In this document: piece after piece, positions 1 to 6,549 of the stretch
Numbering within the stretch: the stretch's first letter is position 1
How the letters are laid out: each line of letters starts with the position of its first letter
From: Phycisphaera mikurensis NBRC 102666
GTDB lineage: Bacteria > Planctomycetota > Phycisphaerae > Phycisphaerales > SM1A02
Direction of reading: 5' to 3'
NCBI GenBank assembly: GCA_945870475.1
Contig: CAMBSR010000120.1
Coordinates: 1-6,874 of the forward strand
Length of the DNA stretch: 6,874 nt
Made by a program: the position numbers and the translations under genes
Notes under the pieces: model-generated
What the model saw: only the letters and a program-made list of their open reading frames with translations
Told to the model about the DNA's origin: nothing
The model's database searches: none

Positions 1-1161
1 GCGCTCCCGGCCATCACGCTGACCGCCGGATGCTCGCGCGCGCCCGATGCACCCGCCGGCATGCCGCCCGCGCCGGTGCGCACCGTGAAGCCCACCGTCA
101 GCGACGTGCCGGTGTATCGCGACTACCCTGGCCTCACCATGAGCGTCCGCACGGTGGATGTGTTCCCGCGCGCCAGCGGCTGGATCGATTCCCAGGGCTT
201 CGAGAACGGCCAGCAGGTCGCGGAGGGGCAGCTCCTCTACTCCATCGACCCGCGCCCCTACCAGGTGACAGTGGAGAAGGCGAAGGCGGACATTGCCGTG
301 GTGGAGGCGGACCTCCGCAACTACCGCGACATGGTGACCCGCAACCGCCCGCTGGTGGAGGTGTCCGCCATCTCGCAGCAGGCGTTCGACCAGATGCTGG
401 CGAACCAGCGCTCCGCGGAGGCCATGCTCGACGCCAAGCGCGCCGCGCTCGACGAGGCGAACCTCAACCTCTCGTTCACGCGCATCACCAGTCCCGTGAC
501 CGGCCGCGCCAGCGCGACGAACATCTACGCCGGCACCAACGTCTCGGGCAAGGACCTCCTGGTCACCATCCGCCAGCTTGACCCGCTGTGGGTGGAGTTC
601 GAGCCGGTGCAGGGCGACCTCCCCGCGCTGCGCCGCATGCAGAAGGACGGCGATGCGTCCACCACGGCCGCGCTGCCACAAGGCGAATGGTCGCGCAACG
701 GCAAGGTGGTCTTCGTGGACAACACGGTCAACCGCGCCACCAGCACCATCCGTACCCGCATCGAGGTACCGAACCCCGACCGCATGATGGTGCCGGGCGC
801 GTACGTCAACGTGCACCTCAAGGTGCAGGAGCTGGTCGGCGCGCTCTCGGTCCCCGAGGCGGCGCTCGTCTACCAGACGGCCGCGGCCACGCTGTGGACC
901 GTGGACGCGCAGGGCAAGGCGCACCAGAAGGTGGTGAAGCCCGGCCCGCGCGGCGGGGCCGGCATCGTGATCACCGAGGGCATCACCGCCGACGACGTCG
1001 TGGTTGTCGAGGGCCTCCAGAAGCTCCACGAGGGCGGGCAGACCATGCCGCCGGAAGTCATGCTCGGCGCCATGAAGGCTGCCGCGGCGGGTGCCGGCGC
1101 GTCGGGTGCGCCGGGTGCGCCGCCGGCGAAGCCTGAGGAAGCCGCGAAGGCCGCGCCATGA
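1..1161 (+). CDS. RND efflux periplasmic adaptor (membrane fusion protein, HlyD/AcrA family), 5' end outside window
   Basis: This is the periplasmic adaptor that links an inner-membrane RND pump to an outer-membrane channel. The reading frame is open from base 1 and 386 codons are visible before TGA. The first codons read ALPAITLTAGC, the end of a lipoprotein signal peptide with Cys at codon 11, so the mature protein is probably a lipid-anchored periplasmic protein. ATG at 61 lies after that Cys and is therefore not the start; the true start is probably 15-45 bases left of the window. Domains by codon: first lipoyl half about 48-87 (PRASGWI, then GQQVAEGQLLYSIDPRPY); alpha-helical hairpin about 88-155; second lipoyl half about 158-190 (TRITSPVTGRAS); beta-barrel about 195-270; membrane-proximal domain about 270-340. 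An Ala/Gly/Pro-rich tail fills roughly the last 30 codons. The stop overlaps the pump start (ATGA), indicating one operon. Family assignment is secure; the substrate cannot be read. Confidence 0.95.
   Translation, partial: ALPAITLTAGCSRAPDAPAGMPPAPVRTVKPTVSDVPVYRDYPGLTMSVRTVDVFPRASGWIDSQGFENGQQVAEGQLLYSIDPRPYQVTVEKAKADIAVVEADLRNYRDMVTRNRPLVEVSAISQQAFDQMLANQRSAEAMLDAKRAALDEANLNLSFTRITSPVTGRASATNIYAGTNVSGKDLLVTIRQLDPLWVEFEPVQGDLPALRRMQKDGDASTTAALPQGEWSRNGKVVFVDNTVNRATSTIRTRIEVPNPDRMMVPGAYVNVHLKVQELVGALSVPEAALVYQTAAATLWTVDAQGKAHQKVVKPGPRGGAGIVITEGITADDVVVVEGLQKLHEGGQTMPPEVMLGAMKAAAAGAGASGAPGAPPAKPEEAAKAAP
28..33 (+). other. Lipobox and lipidation cysteine of the adaptor signal peptide
   Basis: Codons 7-11 read L-T-A-G-C, with Cys encoded by TGC at 31-33 and Gly at 28-30. 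This fits a signal peptidase II site: small residues at -2 and -1, a hydrophobic stretch before it, and a Ser/Ala/Pro-rich linker after it. It shows that the adaptor is translated from a start upstream of the window. Thr at -3 is less common than Leu but tolerated. Confidence 0.75.
1146..1150 (+). promoter_or_regulatory. Ribosome binding site of the RND pump, inside the adaptor gene
   Basis: GAAGG lies 7 bases before ATG 1158, within the last codons of the adaptor gene. Together with the ATGA overlap it suggests translational coupling and roughly matched synthesis of adaptor and pump. Confidence 0.5.
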
Positions 1162-4100
1162 TCGACTTCTTCATCCGTCGGCCCATCTTCGCCACGGTGC
1201 TCGCCCTGCTCATGGTGATCGCCGGCGGCCTGTCGATGACCATCCTGCCGGTCTCGCAGTTCCCGCCCATCACGCCGCCCACGGTGCAGGTGTCGGCCTT
1301 CTACCCCGGCGCCTCCGCCACCACCACGTCGGACGTGGTGACGCGCCTCCTCGAGCGCCAGATCAACGGCGTGCCCGGCATGATCTACATGTCGAGCAAC
1401 TCGGTGAACGGCGGCAACGCCGTGATCACCGTCACGTTCGACGTCGGCTACGACCTCTCCATCGGCACGGTGGACGTGCAGAACTACGCGCAGACCGCCA
1501 TCCCCTCGCTGCCGCCCGAAGTGCAGCGCCAGGGCATCTCGGTGCGCAAGCAGTCAACGGACTTCGTGCAGGTGGTGGGGCTTCGCTCCCCCCGGGGCAC
1601 CTACGACGCGGACTTCCTGGCCAACTACGCGGACATCGCCATCGTGCAGACGCTGCAGCGCATCCCGGGCGTGGCGCAGGTCTCGAACTTCGGCCTCCGC
1701 CAGTACTCGATGCGCATCTGGCTGGACACGCAGAAGCTTGCCTCGCAGGGCATCACGCCGCAGGAGGTCTACCGCGCCATCGACGAGCAGAACCGCCAGG
1801 CAGTGGGCGGACAGGCCGGCGCGGCCCCGTATGCCGCCGTGCCCGGCTTCACCATGCAGGTGAACGCGCTCGGCCGCCTCACGCAGGCCAAGGAATTCGA
1901 GGAGATCGTGGTGCGCAGCGGCGACGCGGGCACCGTCCTCCTGAAGGACGTGGCGCGCGTCGAGCTCGGCGCCGCCAGCTACTCGTCGGTGGGCAAGCAG
2001 GACGGCGAGGCGAGCGGCCTGCTCGGCGTCTTCCAGCTGCCCGGCTCCAACGCGTTCGAGATCGCCAAGGGCGTGCAGGCGGCGATGGAGAACCTGCGCA
2101 AGGACTTCCCGGAGGACATCGAGTACCGCATCAACTACGACACCACGCGCTTCGTGCGCGCGTCGATCGAGGAGGTGGTCTCCACGTTCTGGGAGGCCGC
2201 GCTCCTGGTGCTCATCATCATCTACGTGTTCCTGCAGAGCTTCCGGACCACGCTGATCCCGATGGTGGCGATCCCGGTGTCCATCATCGGCACGTTCGCG
2301 GTGATGCTGGCGTTCGGCTTCTCCATCAACACGCTCACCCTGCTCGGCCTGGTGCTCGCCATCGGCATCGTGGTGGACGACGCGATCGTGGTGGTGGAGA
2401 ACGTGGAGCGCAAGTTCGAGCACGGCGAGACCGACCCGTACAAGGCGGCCAGTTCCGCCATGAAGGAAGTGGCCGGTCCGATCGTGGCCACCACGCTCTC
2501 GCTGGTGGCGGTGTTCGTGCCCGCGGCGCTGATGCCGGGCGTCACCGGCCAGCTCTACAACCAGTTCGCCATGACCATCGCCATCTCGGTGGTGCTGTCG
2601 GGCATCAACTCGCTCACGCTGAGCCCGGCGCTCGCCGCCATCTTCCTGCGCCCGCGCAAGATGGCCGAGACCGGTCCCTTCGGCGTCTTCAACCGTGGCT
2701 TCGGCCGCACCGAGCGCGCGTACGAGTCACTCGTGGGCTGGCTCATCAGGCGCTGGCTGGTGGCGGGGATGATCTTCGTCGCCGCGGTGGCGGGATCGCT
2801 CATCCTGGTGATGAAGGCCCCGACGGCGTTCGTCCCCGACGAGGACAACGGCTACTTCTTCGTGGCATACCAGCTGCCGCCGGGCACGCCGCTCGAGCGC
2901 ACCAACGCGCTGGCCGCCGAGGCGCGCAAGATCGTCGAGGAGCAGCCCGAGGTCGAGACCGTCATCGAGATCAACGGCCTCAACTTCCTGGCGAACGCGC
3001 CGCAGTCCAACAGCGGCGTGCTCATCCCCGTGCTCAAGCCCTGGGACGAGCGTCCGGGCAAGGAGCACGCCACCGGCGCCATCGTGCAGCGGCTGCAGCC
3101 CCTCCTCTGGACGCTGCCGGGCGGCATGGCGTTCGCGTTCAACCCGCCGTCGATCCCTGGCCTCGGCACGGTGGGCGGCTTCCAGATGCAGCTCATCGAC
3201 CGCGCCGGCCTGGGCACCGACCGCCTCTACGCCGCAGCCATGGAAGTGGTGAACGAGTCGCGCAAGGATCCGGCGCGCCTGGCGGGCGTCAGCACCTTCT
3301 TCCAGAAGGACGTGCCCTCGGTGTGGCTCGACATCGACCGCGCCAAGCTCCAGCGCCTGGGCGTGTCGGTGGCGGACGCGTTCGCGGTGCTCCAGCTCAA
3401 CTTCGGCAGCGCGTACGTGAACCAGTTCAACCGCTTCAACCAGGTCTACCAGGTGTACGTGCAGGCGGATGCCCGCTACCGCATGGCGCCCGAGGACCTG
3501 GGCAAGCTGTACGTCACCAACGCACGGATGGAGATGATCCCCTTCTCCGCGTTCGCGCAGGAGCGCACGACCACCGGACCCGACAACCTCACGCACTACA
3601 ACGTGACCGACACCATCGCCATCAACGGCGCCGGTGCGCCGGGCGTCAGCTCGGGCGAGGCCACGCGCGCCATCGAGGAGATCTGCGAGCGCGTCCTGCC
3701 GCAGGGCATCACCTACGAGTGGACGGGCATCACGTACCAGGAGCAGAAGTCCTCCAACGCCGCGCCCATCGTCTTCACGCTGGCGATCGTGGCGGTGTTC
3801 CTGTTCCTGGCGGCGCAGTACGAGAGCTGGACGCTGCCGGTGCTGGTGGTGATCGCCGTGCCGTTCGCGGCGCTGGGCGCGGTGGGCGGCCTGCGGCTCT
3901 GGGGCCTGCCGCTCGACGTCTACGCGCAGATCGGCCTGGTGATGCTGATCGGCCTGGCCGCCAAGAACGCCATCCTGATCGTCGAGTTCGCCAAGGAGGC
4001 CTCGGAGAAGGGCAAGCCGCCCGTCGAGGCGGCCATGGACGCGGCGCGCCTGCGCCTGCGGCCCATCCTGATGACGGCGTTCAGCTTCATCCTGGGCGTG

Positions 4101-4295
4101 GCACCGCTGGTGCTTGCCTCGGGCGCCGGCGCCAATTCGCGGCGCTCGATCGGCGTCACGGTGATGGTGGGCCTGGCGGTGTCCACGGTGCTGTCGCTGG
4201 TGATCGTGCCCGTCTTCTACGCGCTCCTCAAGATCATCCAGGATCGCGTCTGGGGCGCGGATGCGCCCACGCCGCCACCCGCTTCCGGGCATTGA
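1158..4295 (+). CDS. RND multidrug efflux inner-membrane permease, HAE1 family (AcrB/MexF-like)
   Basis: This is a proton-driven inner-membrane pump that exports hydrophobic or amphiphilic compounds as a trimer. At 1045 aa it has the usual HAE1 length. It opens with FFIRRPIFATVLAL, the typical TM1 start. The first large periplasmic region (about 30-335) precedes TM2-TM6 (TM2 from about 344). TM4 carries GIVVDDAIVVVENVER with Asp407 and Asp408. TM7 is near 530-550, FVPDEDNGYF begins at 558, and a second periplasmic region runs to about 865. TM8 starts near 872. TM10 carries LAAKNAILIVEFAKE with Lys936, and RLRLRPILMT precedes TM11 with Arg966. These four residues match the AcrB proton-relay set D407/D408/K940/R971, so the pump should be active. 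The N-terminal half recalls MexF-type pumps (EQNRQAVGGQ, PGSNAFEIAKG) by memory, not alignment. The substrate is unknown. No outer-membrane factor gene follows, so the pump presumably uses one encoded elsewhere. Confidence 0.97.
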   Translation: MIDFFIRRPIFATVLALLMVIAGGLSMTILPVSQFPPITPPTVQVSAFYPGASATTTSDVVTRLLERQINGVPGMIYMSSNSVNGGNAVITVTFDVGYDLSIGTVDVQNYAQTAIPSLPPEVQRQGISVRKQSTDFVQVVGLRSPRGTYDADFLANYADIAIVQTLQRIPGVAQVSNFGLRQYSMRIWLDTQKLASQGITPQEVYRAIDEQNRQAVGGQAGAAPYAAVPGFTMQVNALGRLTQAKEFEEIVVRSGDAGTVLLKDVARVELGAASYSSVGKQDGEASGLLGVFQLPGSNAFEIAKGVQAAMENLRKDFPEDIEYRINYDTTRFVRASIEEVVSTFWEAALLVLIIIYVFLQSFRTTLIPMVAIPVSIIGTFAVMLAFGFSINTLTLLGLVLAIGIVVDDAIVVVENVERKFEHGETDPYKAASSAMKEVAGPIVATTLSLVAVFVPAALMPGVTGQLYNQFAMTIAISVVLSGINSLTLSPALAAIFLRPRKMAETGPFGVFNRGFGRTERAYESLVGWLIRRWLVAGMIFVAAVAGSLILVMKAPTAFVPDEDNGYFFVAYQLPPGTPLERTNALAAEARKIVEEQPEVETVIEINGLNFLANAPQSNSGVLIPVLKPWDERPGKEHATGAIVQRLQPLLWTLPGGMAFAFNPPSIPGLGTVGGFQMQLIDRAGLGTDRLYAAAMEVVNESRKDPARLAGVSTFFQKDVPSVWLDIDRAKLQRLGVSVADAFAVLQLNFGSAYVNQFNRFNQVYQVYVQADARYRMAPEDLGKLYVTNARMEMIPFSAFAQERTTTGPDNLTHYNVTDTIAINGAGAPGVSSGEATRAIEEICERVLPQGITYEWTGITYQEQKSSNAAPIVFTLAIVAVFLFLAAQYESWTLPVLVVIAVPFAALGAVGGLRLWGLPLDVYAQIGLVMLIGLAAKNAILIVEFAKEASEKGKPPVEAAMDAARLRLRPILMTAFSFILGVAPLVLASGAGANSRRSIGVTVMVGLAVSTVLSLVIVPVFYALLKIIQDRVWGADAPTPPPASGH

Positions 4296-4314
4296 GGCCA
4301 GTACCCTGCGCGGC

Positions 4315-5541
4315 ATGACGAACGCCGCCGCCACGCCGTCCATCCCGCACGCCGAGTTCCGCGAACGCCGCGAGCGTCTCCTTGCGGAGCTGGGCGGCTG
4401 GACGGGCCTGGTGCTTGCCGGCGAGGCGGATCCGTCGCTCCACCATCCGTGGAAGCCGCATGCGCACTTCGAGTACCTGACCGGCATCACCGACGAGCCG
4501 GGCGCGATGCTCCTCGTCGATCCGTCCAACCCGGTGCCCTCCAAGCGCGCCACGCTCCTCCTCAAGCCGCTCAACCCCGAGGTGGAGAAGTGGGACGGCT
4601 TCCGGCACGAGCTCGGCAGCGGCCTCCGCGCCAAGACCGGGTTCGACACGGTGCTGCGCACGAGCATGCTTGGGCGCCTGCTGCTCGAGGCCACGCGCCG
4701 CTCGCGTTCGCTGGCCTGCCTGATGCCGCTTTCCGCGTATTCATCGCCGGTCTCGGCCGACCTGGCCATCATGCGCGCGCAGGCCGAGCGCGTGCCGGGC
4801 ACGCAGGTGGCCGACCGCAGCGAGCTCCTGATGAAGATGCGCGCCGCCAAGAGCCAGGCGGAGATCGCCTGCATCCGCGAGGCCGGCCGCGTGACCGCTG
4901 CCGGGTTCGCCGCCGCCATGAAGGGCATGCGCGCGGGCATGAACGAGTTCGACCTGCAGGAAGCCGTGGAGCACGCCTACCGCACCAACGGCGCGCGCGA
5001 GCTGGCGTTCCGCACCATCGCGGGCGGCGGCTTCAACGCCACGGTGCTCCACTACCACGCCAACGACCAGGTGCTGAAGGACGGCGAGCTGGTGGTGCTC
5101 GACAGCGGCGCCAAGCACGCGGGCTACTCCGCCGACGTCACGCGCACGCTGCCGGTCTCCGGCAGGTTCACGCCGCGCCAGCGCGAGCTCTACGACATCG
5201 TGCTCCGCGCGCAGGCTGCCGCCATTGCCGCCATCAAGCCGGGCGTGACGCTGGCGCAGGTGGACGCCGCGGGCCGCAAGGTGATCGTCGATGCCGGGCT
5301 CGGCGACGCGTTCATCCACGGCATGGGCCACCACCTTGGCCTGGAAACGCACGATGCCAGCCCCGACGCGCCGCTCGAGGTGGGCGCCGTCATCACCGTG
5401 GAGCCGGGCGTCTACCTGCCGAAGGAATCCGTCGGCATCCGCATCGAGGACGACGTGGCGGTCACCGAATCCGGCCACGAGGTGCTGACGCCGAACATCC
5501 CGCGAACGGCCGACGAGGTCGAGCGCGCGATGGCGCGCTGA
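4315..5541 (+). CDS. Xaa-Pro aminopeptidase-like metallopeptidase (aminopeptidase P / PepP-like, family M24B)
   Basis: Predicted cytosolic exopeptidase removing an N-terminal residue that precedes proline, using two metal ions (usually Mn). The 408-aa product has an N-terminal AMP_N-type domain (FRERRERLLAEL near the start, then HFEYLTGITDEPGAMLLVDP) and a C-terminal pita-bread domain from about residue 180. All five metal ligands are present: Asp263 (LDSGAKHAG), Asp274 (SADVTRTLP), His339 (HGMGHHLGLETHD), Glu363 (VEPGVYLP) and Glu378 (RIEDDVAV). His246 (LHYHAND) and His346 match the substrate-binding histidines of E. coli AMPP. It is slightly shorter than AMPP (about 440 aa). ATG 4315 was chosen because it follows the pump stop by 19 bases, but no good Shine-Dalgarno precedes it. 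An in-frame ATG at 4261 would add 18 residues and overlap the pump gene. Prolidase or another M24 dipeptidase activity is possible. Its place behind an efflux operon has no obvious functional meaning. Confidence 0.93.
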   Translation: MTNAAATPSIPHAEFRERRERLLAELGGWTGLVLAGEADPSLHHPWKPHAHFEYLTGITDEPGAMLLVDPSNPVPSKRATLLLKPLNPEVEKWDGFRHELGSGLRAKTGFDTVLRTSMLGRLLLEATRRSRSLACLMPLSAYSSPVSADLAIMRAQAERVPGTQVADRSELLMKMRAAKSQAEIACIREAGRVTAAGFAAAMKGMRAGMNEFDLQEAVEHAYRTNGARELAFRTIAGGGFNATVLHYHANDQVLKDGELVVLDSGAKHAGYSADVTRTLPVSGRFTPRQRELYDIVLRAQAAAIAAIKPGVTLAQVDAAGRKVIVDAGLGDAFIHGMGHHLGLETHDASPDAPLEVGAVITVEPGVYLPKESVGIRIEDDVAVTESGHEVLTPNIPRTADEVERAMAR

Positions 5542-5551
5542 GGCCGGGCCA

Positions 5552-5566
5552 AGGGGGACGACCCCT
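5552..5566 (+). terminator. Weak hairpin 11 bases after the peptidase stop, possible terminator
   Basis: AGGGG (5552-5556) pairs with CCCCT (5562-5566) across a 5-base loop GACGA. Its position just after the TGA at 5539-5541 suits a terminator. The stem is only 5 bp and no T-run follows, so it is not a canonical Rho-independent terminator and may be chance in GC-rich DNA. Confidence 0.25.
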
Positions 5567-5609
5567 CGCAATGTTCAGACTTCATTCAATCGGTACCGGG
5601 CCGAACGGA

Positions 5610-5640
5610 ATCCACATGCTGGCTTCCGATCATTGTGGAT
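5610..5640 (+). repeat. Inverted repeat ATCCACA / TGTGGAT upstream of the phosphoesterase gene
   Basis: Seven perfectly complementary bases (5610-5616 and 5634-5640) are separated by 17 bases. Allowing one bulged base (5633), two further pairs extend the stem to 9 bp. The right arm with its flank (5634-5642) is the complement of CTATCCACA, matching the DnaA-box consensus TTATCCACA at 8 of 9 bases. The left arm (5608-5616, GAATCCACA) matches 7 of 9. It could be an operator, an RNA hairpin or a pair of DnaA sites; its role is not established. Confidence 0.35.
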
Positions 5641-5691
5641 AGGCGGTGCATGGATGCGCTGCCTGCGAGGCCGGGCTGCGGCCGAGTCCAG

Positions 5692-5699
5692 AAGGAGGG
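5692..5699 (+). promoter_or_regulatory. Strong Shine-Dalgarno setting the GTG start at 5707
   Basis: AAGGAGGG, near-perfect complementarity to the 16S rRNA 3' end, ends 7 bases before GTG 5707. It decides the start against the in-frame upstream GTG 5635 and ATG 5650, which have no comparable site and would add residues unlike the family N-terminus. Confidence 0.85.
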
Positions 5700-5706
5700 T
5701 CCCACC

Positions 5707-6549
5707 GTGTTCACCTACCGAACGGTCTTCGTGTCAGACGTGCATCTGGGGTTCCGCGGCGCACGCGCCGAGGAATTCGCGGCATTCCTCAAGCGCATCC
5801 AGTGCGAGCGGATCTACCTCGTCGGCGACATCGTGGACATGTGGGCATTGCGCCAGCGCTGGACCTGGCCCGCCACGCACAACCAGGTGGTGCGGCGTCT
5901 CCTCAAGCTCGCCAAGCGCGGCACCAAGGTGATCTACGTTCCGGGAAACCACGACGACTCGCTCCGCCCCTACGCCGGGCTTGACCTCGCCGGCATCCGC
6001 GTGGCCAAGCAGGCCGTGCACCGCCTGGCGGACGGTCGGCAGCTCCTTGTCTGCCACGGCGACGAGTACGACCTGGTGGTGCAGCACTCGCGCCTGCTGT
6101 CGCTGCTCGGGACGTGGGCATACGACCACCTGGTCGAGCTCAACCGCCTGGTGAACGGCGCACGGGCGCTCGTGGGCCTGGGACGCTGGAGCTTCTCGCA
6201 GGCGATCAAGAAGAAGGTCAAGGGCGCCTGCACGTTCATCAGCAAGTTCGAGGAAGTGCTGGTGGAAGAGGCCAAGCGCCGCAGCCTGGACGGCGTGGTG
6301 TGCGGCCACATCCACGAGCCGCGCGCCGAACTCCGTGCCGATGGCCTCATCTACGCCAATTGCGGTGACTGGATCGAGCGCGCCTCCGCGCTGGTGGAGC
6401 ACGTCGACGGCCGCCTGGAGATCGTGGACGTCGAGAAGATGCTCCGCGACCTCGGCTGGAAGCCGGAAGCGACCGAGGACCCGGAGCACCTGGAGCACCT
6501 CGACCATCCGGTCCACCTGATCACCGAGGAACTCGTGCATGCGAAGTGA
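5707..6549 (+). CDS. Calcineurin-like metallophosphoesterase, UDP-2,3-diacylglucosamine diphosphatase (LpxH)-like / PlcP-type
   Basis: Predicted Mn-dependent phosphohydrolase acting on a lipid substrate; 280 aa from GTG 5707. All metal-site blocks are present in order: Asp11 and His13 (FVSDVHLG), Asp41 (LVGDIVDMW), Asn81-His82-Asp83 (VPGNHDD), His117 (CHGDEYD), and His201 and His203 (CGHIHEP), followed by YANCGDWIE. GNHD in place of the GNRD of classical LpxH, the longer length, and the insert with WSFSQAIKKKVK resemble the PlcP phospholipase C group known from Sinorhizobium (from memory, not alignment). PlcP splits phospholipids into diacylglycerol and a phospho-headgroup under phosphate limitation. 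The neighbouring diacylglycerol-type glycosyltransferase supports that reading. Automatic annotation would probably call it UDP-2,3-diacylglucosamine diphosphatase, and a lipid A role stays possible. The C-terminal tail (from about 256) is unusual: acidic and His-rich, encoded partly by a tandem 9-bp repeat. The end overlaps the next gene by 11 bp. Confidence 0.9.
   Translation: MFTYRTVFVSDVHLGFRGARAEEFAAFLKRIQCERIYLVGDIVDMWALRQRWTWPATHNQVVRRLLKLAKRGTKVIYVPGNHDDSLRPYAGLDLAGIRVAKQAVHRLADGRQLLVCHGDEYDLVVQHSRLLSLLGTWAYDHLVELNRLVNGARALVGLGRWSFSQAIKKKVKGACTFISKFEEVLVEEAKRRSLDGVVCGHIHEPRAELRADGLIYANCGDWIERASALVEHVDGRLEIVDVEKMLRDLGWKPEATEDPEHLEHLDHPVHLITEELVHAK
6483..6500 (+). repeat. Tandem 9-bp repeat encoding a His-rich tail
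   Basis: GGAGCACCT occurs twice head to tail (6483-6491 and 6492-6500). It encodes EHLEHL in the phosphoesterase tail, and a more degenerate continuation (DHPVHL) follows. It lies well after the last metal-binding motif, so it probably does not affect catalysis. Slippage expansion is a likely origin. Confidence 0.6.
6526..6531 (+). promoter_or_regulatory. Ribosome binding site of the glycosyltransferase gene
   Basis: GAGGAA ends 7 bases before ATG 6539 and lies inside the end of the phosphoesterase gene. An in-frame TGA at 6518-6520 and the absence of any other start codon between it and ATG 6539 fix the start. The arrangement indicates coupled translation of the two genes. Confidence 0.75.

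Larger units (their letters stand above)
5542..5706 (+). other. Intergenic region between the peptidase and phosphoesterase genes
   Basis: This is the only sizeable gap. Bases 5571-5640 are noticeably richer in A and T than the flanking genes, which suggests a control region. From left to right it holds: a small G/C hairpin (5552-5566); three TTCA words at 5574, 5581 and 5585; the palindrome CGGTACCG (5591-5598); an inverted repeat ATCCACA/TGTGGAT (5610-5616 and 5634-5640); a possible leader hairpin GGCCG/CGGCC (5669-5673 and 5679-5683); and a strong ribosome binding site. I could not find a -35/-10 pair at proper spacing that I would defend, so the promoter is inferred only from position. 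Confidence 0.5.

Noticed and set aside
4261..4314. ATG 4261 as the start of the M24 peptidase.
   Set aside because: It would overlap the pump gene by 35 bases, and the added residues (rich in Pro and Arg) read like out-of-frame pump sequence. ATG 4315 is preferred, though its ribosome binding site is weak.
1091..4318. A 1075-codon open frame on the + strand, longer than the RND pump gene it overlaps.
   Set aside because: It is a frame shadow. Its product is dominated by Arg, Ala, Gly, Pro and His with no domain, as expected from reading a GC-rich gene out of frame, while the pump frame has every family motif.
2727..4940. A 737-codon open frame on the - strand, with others at 1554-2423, 4741-5571 and 5734-6678.
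   Set aside because: Each lies opposite a well-supported gene. Their products are low-complexity (His, Arg, Asp, Val, Leu-rich) and show no motif. Long antisense frames are normal where third positions are nearly all G or C.
5571..5591. Possible Pho box: TTCA words at 5574 and 5585 are 11 bases apart, the repeat period of PhoB sites.
   Set aside because: Neither strand gives half-sites close to CTGTCAT, and a third TTCA at 5581 breaks the pattern. The lack of a visible Pho box weakens, but does not exclude, phosphate control of the downstream pair. A PhoB motif scan with a taxon-specific matrix would decide.
5635..5706. N-terminal extension of the phosphoesterase from GTG 5635 or ATG 5650.
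   Set aside because: A near-perfect AAGGAGGG sits 7 bases before GTG 5707, and the family N-terminus begins right there; the extra residues do not resemble it.
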